From the NCBI GenBank assembly GCA_030544215.1, contig JARZZO010000014.1:12682234-12746233 (forward strand): 64,000 bases of DNA, given 5' to 3'. This stretch comes from Zantedeschia hybrid cultivar (Eukaryota; Streptophyta; Magnoliopsida; Alismatales; Araceae). Numbering within the stretch: the first letter of the stretch is position 1; each line of letters opens with the position of its first letter. The notes beneath the pieces were generated by a model. It saw only the letters and a program-made list of their open reading frames with translations, was not told where the DNA came from and ran no database searches. The position numbers were made by a program, and so were the translations under genes. Of this stretch, positions 46,515 through 55,835 are shown piece after piece.

Positions 46515-49244
46515 ATGGCGTCTCCATGGGCAGAGACCAGCGCCACGGAAGCGCTCCCCACCACCATCTGGGCCGCCGAGGAACCCAAAGGCGCCATCTT
46601 TGGCGGTGAGGCGCCCCTCTGCCTCCGGGAGAAGGTGGGCGAGGTCCTGTTGCGGCTCCAACGGGGCCAACGTCCTCACCAGGAGCAGCGCCGGGTCATG
46701 CTCCTCGGCGGCGGCGCCTCCACTTCACCTGAAAACTTCTTCTTGAAGACGGAGATAGCGCATGAGGGGGGCTCCCGCGCATGCTCCTTGCCCTGCCGGC
46801 CGTTCGACCAGCGTCCTCTCCACCAGCAGGACCAATGCGAGAAGCCCAGGTATGGGCAAGCCACCGGAATTGGTGGAGAGAACCACCACGTCGGCATATG
46901 CCATCCGCTCAACCGCTGGCAGCAGCAATGGGGAGGGTCTGGGCCGGCTATGGGTGCCGCTGGGTACAGCGGGAAGACCACCGGCAATGGTTGGAGTTGT
47001 GGGCAAGGTTATGGAGAGGGGTTGGGTGGGTGTGGCGAGATGGCCGGCGGGGAGATGGTGGTGGCCTCGCCGAGGAGCTCGGTTTCCTCCGCCGAGTCGT
47101 GGGCCAGCGGTGGCGGCCTAGTGGACAACAGCCCGTCCGCGGTGTGGGAGTTGGACTCCACAGGGGAAGGTGATGATGGCGGTGTTCCTGCAGAGAGGAA
47201 GAGGAAGAGGAGCATGGGAGCAGTTGCTGAGAGTGGCGTCGCCCTGCAGCAGCTGCAGATGATCCGTCTCCGGGAGTCCTCAGCAAGTTTGCACAATAAT
47301 GCGCAGGTAAGACTAGAAGAAAGAACAGATATTAGCAATCTGCTCATAAGAAGAAAGTTTTGATCTTGTGATTGTTCAATGCGTGCATTTAAAGCCTGCA
47401 AATCTCTAGGCTCGGTTCATTTCTGTGTGCTATGTGGACAATTGTTTTGACGAGAAATGGGGATGAAAATAGTTCAACATCACTAACAATGTCCACAAAT
47501 TTATGATTTTTTTAAAAAATTGTTAGTTAAGCATTTTTTTTTGTAAGGGTTTTTACATATAAAGTCTCTATAATTTTATGATATTACAAATCAGTCCTCA
47601 TAATCTGACTGTTTAAAAATAAATCTCTATAATCTACCGTGAATTAATGAAAGACCCTTAAAGCTTGCAAATAAAGTCTCTGAGAGTGTTGCAAATAAGC
47701 CCTTTTAGGGTTTATTTATAAGAAAATTGCTATTATGAGTATTTATTTGTAAACAATCAGATTATGAGAGCTTATTTGTAACATCACAAGATTATAGGGA
47801 CTTATATGTAAAAAATCATTTTTTTGAATTGGTACATTTTTCACAAGTAAATTATGATTTATCGAAAGAATTTTCACAAAATCTTGATAAATTTAAAGTC
47901 ATGATAATCACGTATTAAAAAAAAATCATATTTTCAGATGGTAAATTAGTTTATATTATATTATTCTTAATCTATATTACAGTTAAAATTAATTTTACCA
48001 ATTGAAAATTAACATCTTTCACAATGTTTTAACAAAGTTTTCAGAATTTTTGTCAACTTAAGATCTTTTCCCAGCACTGAATTTTTCCCAACTTATTAGT
48101 TACATTGATCAGGAAGACAGTAACAAAGTGCGGACGCTAGTTAAGCACTTGAATTCTTCCAATTTCAATTTCATTCCAGCTTCTGTTCTTGATGTAATTT
48201 GTGCATTTAAAGCCATCCTGGATGTGCAGCGATTCACTTTCCAGTAACACAATTGGTGATACCATCCACTTTCAGCAAAAAAGAAATTTGGCATTTGCCA
48301 ATCCTATTCAATTTCCTTCTCTCCAATCCGTCACTCTTCATTCTTCATATATGTTTCTATGGATTTCTCACTGCTATTTCTTTCTACTTTTGGTTGAAAA
48401 CCAGGGCATTGATAGGCCGAAGAAACTCTTGCTGTACGGCAGCATGGAACCCGTATCCACGAGAGCCAGTGCCAAAGAAGAGATCAGAAAGAAAGAGGAC
48501 ACTGTGCAGGTGCTACAGCCTCTAAAGATGACCGGAATAGAAACGGAAGCAAGGGAACTGATCCAGGAGTTACGTAACAAGATTGCACAGCCTAGTCCAA
48601 GCCCACCCGAGCACCCTCCCTCACTTTCTGGTGTCAGCGAATTTGATGAACTATCTTTTACTGATAGCCACCAGCCATATTCTCCTCTTTCTGACATGGT
48701 CTCTACCACACAACTTCCCAGTGTAAGATGCCTCCCTAATTCGAGCAACATAGCAATGTCGCGACAGCCACTTCTCCCAGAGTACAGCAGCTCCATGGCA
48801 ATGGAGATCCCTGTGGGAACAGCAAGGTTTGATCGTGCCTCAGCAATAATTGATGCCCTGGTCGTGGAGAAGCCTTTGCCAAAGCAAGGGAAACTACTGG
48901 AAGCAGTGATGGATGCAGGGCCACTGCTGCAGACGCTTCTTGTGGCTGGGCCTCTTCCTCAGTGGCGCAATCCTCCCCCACTAAAGCCATTCCAGATGCC
49001 TCCTGTTTCCGTTACAGCCTGCAAATCTGGAGCTTTCGATCAGAATGCACTTCTTAAACCAAATGGTTTGGTTGAGAGCTCTGCAGAGGCGTTGTGCCAT
49101 CAGAATTCACTTGTCGCATCTCGGCTTTATGCTGCATCTTTCATGAAGCCCACAAGTCTGAGCACTATGTGCACGAGGGTGCCAGTGCCATCCACTTGTG
49201 CCAGCTGCTGTAAGGTTCCCATTGGGAAAAATCAAAAGATTTAA
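46515..49244 (+). CDS. Host gene: plant protein of unknown function, two exons
   Basis: Exon 1 is 46515-47306 (264 codons; the ATG begins MASPWAETSATEALP) with donor CAG|GTAAGA. Exon 2 is 48405-49244 with acceptor AACCAG and stop TAA. Both are in phase 0, giving about 543 residues. Exon 1 is GC-rich with many Gly and Gln residues and a basic KRKRS near residue 235. Exon 2 has a helical segment ETEARELIQELRNKI and a C-terminal block GKLLEAVMDAGPLLQTLLVAG then PLPQWRNPPP, which I recognise as conserved in unnamed angiosperm proteins but cannot tie to a named family. No signal peptide, membrane span or enzyme motif is seen. It may be a nuclear or regulatory protein. A TATA-like CTATATTTTT lies near 46378. 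Undamaged frames and normal splice sites argue for a functional gene. A small additional exon inside the 1.1-kb intron cannot be excluded. Confidence 0.78.
47541..47816. mobile_element. MITE in the intron of the host gene
   Basis: Long imperfect inverted repeat: the left arm reads TTTTTACATATAAAGTCTCT then TTACAAAT, and the right arm in reverse complement reads TTTTTACATATAAGTCCCT then TTACAAAT. The arms are about 80 bp. Flanking CATTTTTTT occurs on both sides (47532-47540 and 47817-47825), a possible 9-bp duplication, but its poly-T nature weakens that point. Confidence 0.62.
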
Positions 49245-50149
49245 CAGAAAGAATCATAATGGTTTAGGATACATAGCCAGCTTTGAGTATTACTTTAGTA
49301 GATGTAATGAACTGCTTTGACCCCTCCAGACTTTTCCTTAAAACCATTTATGCTACATATAGAGGCCTTTCTTTTGAGGAGAATACCACTGGCATTAGTT
49401 TGAGGCAATGTTTTTACACGAGACGTTCCCAATTTTCATTGTGAACATTTGTCTTCAGAATGTATTAGCATTGCATGAAATATATTTTAAATTTTGGCTT
49501 TCTGTACCTTTTGAGCTACTTATGTGCCTTTAATGTGTGAGTGTCTCCTTACAATGGGAACGCTTGACAAAGCATTCTGTCAATCTTTCCTTGGATGTCA
49601 AAGTTTCTCTTTTCATGCACAAGATATTGGATTCTGACGGTCAATACAGAATACTAAGCGCTCGAGTCAAAGCCTCTTAGTCTAGGTAGGGAACCTCAGC
49701 TCTAAACGCTGGATCTTCACCACAGACAGAAATTTTGGATTCTAGATAAATTATTGGCAACTAGTTTGGTTTGGTTTATCATTGATAACAGCATCAGGTG
49801 GAAGGTAGGACTCAAGGACTAAAATGAGATGATTCAATGTGGTGAGAAGGGCCATGGCTTTTCTAAGTTTGACTAAGTACGAAACACTTGTAAAAAATGA
49901 ATGACAGGACATGATTCTTGCAACCGACCTTAAACGAGTGCAATATCCCAAGTTCTAGATAAATAGATTAATCTAGTTAAGCTGAATGTGATCAGATTTA
50001 ATTAGTTAAGCAGGGTAAAAAATCCTTAAGAATATAACAGATTTTAGTAAGAAGTCCTTAAGAGAATTTAGAAAAATTCTAAGTCTCAGATAATTGATTA
50101 ACTAAAGTTAAAATAAGTCAGATAATTGAAATTAAGTTAAGACATAAAT

Positions 50150-50780
50150 CCATTAAACAGGTAATGCGTAATCAATTAGTATGAGCCTAGTAATCAAAGT
50201 TAGAATAAGACAAAAAATTTACTAAGTAAAAGAGTTGAAATCGATGAACAGAAGAAAGTAATCGATTAGAAGAACAACAACAGATAATCGATTTGGCTAA
50301 ACTGAGCAATCGAATCAAAATATAATGGCTAATCGAAGTCCAGATGACTCATGTAATCAATCATCTAAAGAAATCTTAATCGATTAGAAGAATAACTTGT
50401 AATCGAATAAAGGAAGGTTAAGTAATCAATTTACTAGAGAACATCTAATTGAATCAACTGAATAAGACGTAATGGATTAGCCAAACAATTTATAATTGGT
50501 TAACAAATGCATGGATAATCGATTAGCAGAACAACCCATAATTGATTAAGAAAAACAATTGATAATTGAATAGGAGGAAGCCAGTAATTGATTTGACGCA
50601 TAACATGTAATCGATAATTTTAGTTAGTAATCGATTAGCAATACTCATGTAATTGATAAATTTAAACTTGTTATCATAATGTGAATCAATTAGAAATAGG
50701 TGTGTAATCGATCTAATTGAACTCATATAATAGACAGAATATATATAACTAATCAATTAACCAAAGTAACCGATTATGTG
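50150..50780. repeat. Degenerate repeat tract built on TAATCGATTA
   Basis: More than 20 variants of the palindrome TAATCGATTA (TAATCAATTA, TAATTGATTA, TAATCGAATC and so on) follow each other at roughly 25-40 bp, often followed by GAAGAACAAC-like text. The spacing suggests an old tandem repeat of about 33 bp. No coding frame. Confidence 0.65.
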
Positions 50781-51028
50781 ACCTATTAAGCCCCTCAGAT
50801 TGATTTTGATGGAACAAGTCAATTATAACTATTATAGATGACCAATAAGTATGAAGGTAATTAAATATTCATTTTTCATATTTTACAAAGATACATTATC
50901 AATTATATATATATGTAATAAAAATTTTAGACTGCAAATATTTTTTTTTTAAAGTTAAAAATGTCTCCAAAAAAGATCCTCAAAAATCAAAATTGAATGA
51001 AAAGGCCAAACCCCAAATAGGTGGACAT

Positions 51029-51184
51029 TGGTCGACCAACTCCAGATTAATCAATCAGAACTAGAACTCAGCTTTTATTGAGTGGCATGTTTGGTCGACC
51101 AACTGGCCATTGGTCGACCAATACCAAAACTCAATTTTCCTAAGTATGTCTGATTGGTCGACAAACTGGGAATTGGTCGACCAG
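51029..51184. repeat. Five copies of the palindrome TTGGTCGACCAA
   Basis: Copies of TTGGTCGACCAA or one-base variants occur near 51029, 51091, 51110, 51154 and 51172. The intervening text is not obviously repeated, apart from ACTGG next to several copies. Confidence 0.65.
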
Positions 51185-51436
51185 AACCAGTGGAGGTTAT
51201 GGGGATGTGATTTTCCTGTACAGGGTTTCTGGTTGTCCAGTTTTAGACTCTAGTTGTCCAGAATGACCCAGATGCCTATGTGACTGGGCCATGTCCTTGT
51301 CTGCCTCAAAGCAAGGGTAGTCACATGGGAGCCTATATAATAAAAAGGTTGTCAAAAATAGTTATATGGGATCCTTTATGATAAAAGGACTGTCAAGGAC
51401 TGACATGACACCTTTTTTCCTTTACATGCTACACAT

Positions 51437-52988
51437 TGTTAGTTTAGGTGGCCTACAAGCCAATCTAACAATGTAAATCTCGTTCATTATTAATAAAATG
51501 GCATAATATTCATTATGTGTAAATCGCGTTAATTATCGTTTCATAATGAAGTCCGTGAATATGTGCTATGGTGATCAGATTATGATGAGATCATACTAAT
51601 GAGACTGATCACTTAAACACACATATTCTTAATCGTTCCTAGTCGGAGGATATCCGAGAAGGACATCGGATATCCGGTTAGACTAGTACAGATTACTCCT
51701 GCTCATATGATGAGGGTGACTGGTCTCATAAGTCACTTGTGTGGAGACACTAAGGCGAATCTGTAGGTACTCATTGGAGAATGAGTTCACTGAACTGATC
51801 CGACTGAATCGCTGGATGGTATTGTACCTCACTGTCAACCAGCTTGATTCTATTGTCGCAGTTGCGTGGATGGTCCTCGGACCTGAGACACCAAGGACAC
51901 CTTGGCGGTGGACTTCTGTACTTTGACCTTGGTCTATGAATCTCTAGCCATGGGATTCTAATACGCCAAGGATTGGGTGCAGCGGAATACCGTCGAAGGG
52001 AATTGTGTGTCAATAAGGAATCATTCGCTCTCGGTACTTAGAGAAAGAATACTCTAGGAAGGATGCGCGAAAGTCCCTGGCCAGGGCGGACGATAGTATC
52101 GGGAAAGGAGTTTTCCGATATTCATCAGCGGCATTCAATCCAAGTGAGTCGACCGGTTAGGGTTTGACAGCTCGCCATATCCTGAGTTGACTCGAGAGCA
52201 TTGTACGAATGAATGATTATATCCACGCGGTAACTGTCGGCGGAAAGGTTCCAAGAGTGGGTTACTTAACCCCAAATACCTTCCGGGTTCACGCGGTGTT
52301 GCTTGGCACCCAACGTGATCGGAGGCCCGGTCGAATTCGATGTGCGACATCAATTCGATTGATTAATTGATTAATAAAGGGTTATTAATTAATTAATAAA
52401 GCTAGTGAGAAGTCACTGGGCTTGTTGGGCCATTAACTGGACTGGTACTTGGGCCTAGAGGGTCACACGCACATGATTCTCAAGGCGATGGATAAATAAG
52501 TGGGTTTTATATAAACCGGGGGTTTTTGTGAAAAACCGCGCGGTTAGTATAAAACATAGCGAACGGGCTAAGCAGGCCAAGCTGCTGCTAACCCTAGCCG
52601 CCCCTCCTCAGTTTCTGTCTTCCTCTGGAGTCCAGGCAGATCCAGATCTGCTCCGCCGCTTCTCCGAATCCCGTTCGACGGGAAATTGTCCGCGCGTTGC
52701 GGCGATCATTGCGGCGACTAGCGGAGGCTTCGCGGGCTGCGAAGAACGACGAACTCGAGGATATCCGTCGCGGGGAGGATCGCGTGGACTTCGCTAGAGG
52801 CCGGGCGCTTGCGCGGCTTGCGGTGTCGCACCGACGGAACCGAACGGCTGCGGATTCGAATCCGCACACGGTGAGAACAGATAATCCGATTATCTTGTAT
52901 TTTAGTCTCCGAAACGGGAACAGATCGCTGTAAATAATTTTGTTTTTCCGCTGCGTAAGCGATCCGGAGAAACCGAGAAAACCCAACA
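51437..52988 (+). repeat. Element E 5' LTR
   Basis: 1552 bp. TATA box TATATAAA at 52508-52515 with a GGGTTTTT...AAAAACC hairpin just downstream. It differs from the 3' LTR at about 23 sites plus a 4-bp gap, by eye. Predicted frames inside (near 52528-53011) are chance frames repeated in both LTRs. Confidence 0.95.
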
Positions 52989-52989
52989 G

Positions 52990-53002
52990 TGGTATCAGAG
53001 CC
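52990..53002 (+). other. Primer-binding site of element E (initiator Met tRNA)
   Basis: TGGTATCAGAGCC one base after the LTR, the classical plant copia site complementary to the 3' end of initiator methionine tRNA. Confidence 0.95.
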
Positions 53003-54011
53003 AGGTTCCACTGTTTCTCGTCCCGTTTCGGTCTCCGAATTAATTTTTTCTTGAGTTTATTCCATGCTGTAACTTCGAATAATTGTTGTATCCGTGTTCA
53101 TGCGATGAACACAGGTAATCTGAATATTTTCTTTCAATTTTTCGAGATCATTTTGGGGTTTTTCGTGTTCTTCGTGAGACGAAGAACGGCGTGTTTACGG
53201 CGGCTTCAATCGGCTTCCCAAGCGTTGGGATGGCCGGCCGAGACTCCGGATCCGTAGAGGATAGTCACCTCTATACATCGGTCTCCAAGACCGCCACCGG
53301 AGTGCCTTTGGAGGGCCATTAATTTAAGTCCTAAAACGGTTTTAAATCCCTGCGAAAAACCAGTTTTTGGGGAACTTTTGGGGCATGGCCGGCTCCTTTC
53401 GGGGCCTCTCCGGTGACCCTGCCGGCGCCGGAGATCCTGCTGGTGCCGGGGCCGTCGCCAGCCCGACCGGACGTCGCCGGAGCACCGGCTGCCGCAGGGC
53501 GGCGCCGCCGGGAAGGGGGGGGAACCCCTAGGGTTTCCTGCAACTCAAACGAAGCTGTCGAGTTCTGGGGTTGGGGGAGCCGGCCTAGACCGGTTGGACC
53601 GGTTAGACCGGGTCTGGGGCCTGGTCGAACCAGGTTCGAGCCAGGCGGCCCCTGTGGGCGCCTGGTCCGAGCCCTGGCTCGGCCAGGGCCCAAGCCCCAT
53701 GGCCCTTAGTTAGCCAAGATGGCTCTGGCCGAGCCAGGTTGGACCTGGCTCGGACCCTGGGCGAGCCTGGGCTCGAACCCAGGTTCGAACCAGATGCCAA
53801 CTGAACCAAAATGGCTGGGCCATTTTCTGATTTTCTTTCCTAACCCCTATTTAAACCCCATATTGCCCAATTGATTATTAATTGAAATTTAATTTTGAAA
53901 TTCAAAAGATGTTTTGAAACTTTTTTTTTTTTTTCAATTTTATTTAATCAGGGCATAATGATTATTGAATCATTAAGGATTAACTTTTAGTTGTTAGTTT
54001 ATTAATGTTAA

Positions 54012-54475
54012 TTAAAAGTTTAATTGTTAAACTAATAATTAATATTAATTAAACTAATTTAAGGGTTAAATTAGTTATTAATAATTATTAATCTAAAAGT
54101 TAGATTATTAATTATTATTTCAACTAATTGTTAATTAAAATCTATGTTAATTGTTAATTTAAGAGTTAAATTAATAATTAACTTAGATGACTAATTTAAG
54201 TGTTAAATTAGTAGTCTTTAATGATTAAATGTTAGTTATTAATTTAAGGGTTAAATTGATGATTAACATTAATCTTTTAATCTAATTGTTAGATTATAGT
54301 TATTAATTAACTAATCTAAAAGTTAGATTAGTAGTTAATTAATAATTAGAGTTAATTAATAGTTTAAGTGTTAAATTGTTAATTAACTTTGTTGAATTAA
54401 TCTAAGAGTTAGATTAGTTTTTAATAGTCTAATTGTTAGACTATGAATGGGGTTTAATCTAAGTGTTAGATTATT
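54012..54475 (+). repeat. AT-rich array of short hairpin repeats
   Basis: About twelve units of the form TAATYTAA-NNN-TTARATTA occur. Arms change together: TTTAA with TTAAA, TCTAA with TTAGA, AGTCTAA with TTAGACT, AGTTTAA with TTAAACT. Spacing is 25-60 bp. Confidence 0.7.
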
Positions 54476-55328
54476 AGAATTGTTCTAATTGGAATGGAAT
54501 AATCTGGAATTATTAATTCGGAGTGTGTGCGCATGTGATGTGTGTTTAATGCTTTTAAATTTAGATTTAATTGCATGATAAGTTAATAAAGAGTTTTCGA
54601 AATTCAAATGCCAATTTTGATTGGATCCCAGCTTTTAGAAAGTCAAAACTTATTTATTTTGAAAAACTCATTTGTTTTAGTCATGTGATGCGCTGAATCA
54701 TGTGTGGATGTTTAAAACACACCGTGGTCATGGATATGCACTTAATTTATTGTTCATGTGATGAATGGATTGTGTGGATTGTAGATGTATGTTTGATTAT
54801 TAATTGTTAATAGATAGAGGTCTGCGCGCCTCTCTCTCTCATACTCCGATGTATTTCTACCTCCCTCTCTCTCTTGTACTCGCCATAAGGCCTTCTTCAA
54901 TTTACCTGTTAATTCTAGAATTAATGTAATATGATCGAGGTAACCGAGGAAGGAGCGAGGACGATCCACAGCTGCAACCAGGAAGGCGAAAAGATGGAGA
55001 TCTCTTGCCTATGTGTTTGCAAGTTATCTAATATAATTGTTATGATTAGAATGTGTGTGCGTTTGACTGTTGGCTCCAGTCAAACCCACTGTGCTATCTA
55101 TGACCACACTAATGACATGTATGTGATGCATTGTTTATCTTTTGATTATGAATCAAAACAGGTTATAGTATTTAGTAAATATATACGATATATCTATATA
55201 CTATCACCTAGGAGAGACCAAGATAAAAGTTATCTAAATACCCTCAGATAAATTCTAAGCCGTAACGCGAGTAGTTGAGAACTTACCGCGTGGTCCACCA
55301 TCGTTATAGTCATAGGATTCAAATCACT

Positions 55329-55652
55329 TTAGGCAGGTTTGTTGTGCTATCCACAAGGCCTGCTTAATTGGAAGGAGAAACTGTGGCTATGGCATTAGAT
55401 GCCTATAGATCGGGGTAGAGGAACCATGTAGCTTTGTTGTGCTATCCACAAGGGCTGCATGCAAATCTATGCTCGTCACGTAATGATGGTTAGCTTAGAC
55501 CAGAATTAGTGGTTTGTTGTGCTATCCACAAGGCCATTAAATCTCTGGGGACCGAAGCTATGATCAGATATTGCAAGGAGTTGTAAGTCCCATGAGTTGG
55601 GTGCTCTCTGATTGTATTACAGTTTGTTGTGCTATCCACAAGGCTGTAGTGC
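55329..55652 (+). ncRNA. Four-hairpin RNA element in the leader of element E (cis-acting)
   Basis: Hairpins lie at 55329-55367, 55425-55461, 55506-55540 and 55614-55652. Each contains the invariant module TTGTTGTGCTATCCACAAGG (preceded by T), which itself folds as TTGTG-CTATC-CACAA. The flanking outer stems are different in each copy (TTAGGCAGG/CCTGCTTAA, CATGTAGC/GCTGCATG, TTAGTGG/CCATTAA, GTATTACAG/CTGTAGTGC) yet pair within each copy, and every non-Watson-Crick position is G-U on the plus strand. This is what a conserved RNA structure looks like. A role in packaging, dimerisation or translation of the retrotransposon RNA is inference from its place just before gag. Confidence 0.75.
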
Positions 55653-55702
55653 AAGTCATTGAGATTCTGATCCCCACTAAGAGACTGTCGGCGTCTCCCG
55701 TT

Positions 55703-55725
55703 CTGTATAACTGGGGGTTATACAG
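55703..55725 (+). ncRNA. Perfect 9-bp stem-loop before gag of element E
   Basis: CTGTATAAC, loop TGGGG, GTTATACAG. It lies 110 bp before the gag ATG and 50 bp after the four-hairpin element. Seen directly; function unknown. Confidence 0.6.
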
Positions 55726-55835
55726 TCCGTCGAAAATTAGTGAGAGTTAAACTTGAACAAAAGACCATGTCTTGTTTTAAACTTTAATAAATTGAACATC
55801 TGCTAAAAAGATTTTACTTATCTCCTGTAGGAACT

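Larger units (their letters stand above)
49245..51436. other. 3' flank of the host gene and intergenic DNA with palindromic repeat tracts
   Basis: No further gene recognised. It holds the probable 3' UTR of the host gene, a tract of degenerate TAATCGATTA repeats (50150-50780) and a tract of GGTCGACC palindromes (51029-51184), listed separately. Confidence 0.55.
53003..55835 (+). other. Long structured leader of element E
   Basis: 2.8 kb without a supported gene. From left to right: a GC-rich part (53380-53815) full of CTGGCTCGG/CCGAGCCAGG repeats; an AT-rich part with about a dozen short hairpins (54012-54475); ordinary sequence; four related hairpins (55329-55652); and a perfect 9-bp stem-loop (55703-55725) shortly before the gag start at 55836. 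Confidence 0.7.

Noticed and set aside
48109..48404. Extending exon 2 of the host gene upstream through the open frame from 48201
   Set aside because: The added residues are unlike the rest, and a good pyrimidine-rich acceptor at 48404 joins exon 1 in phase.
52528..53011. Arg-rich frames near the end of the E LTR, with copies at 60351-60840
   Set aside because: They lie in the LTR, cross its end into different flanks and show no domain.
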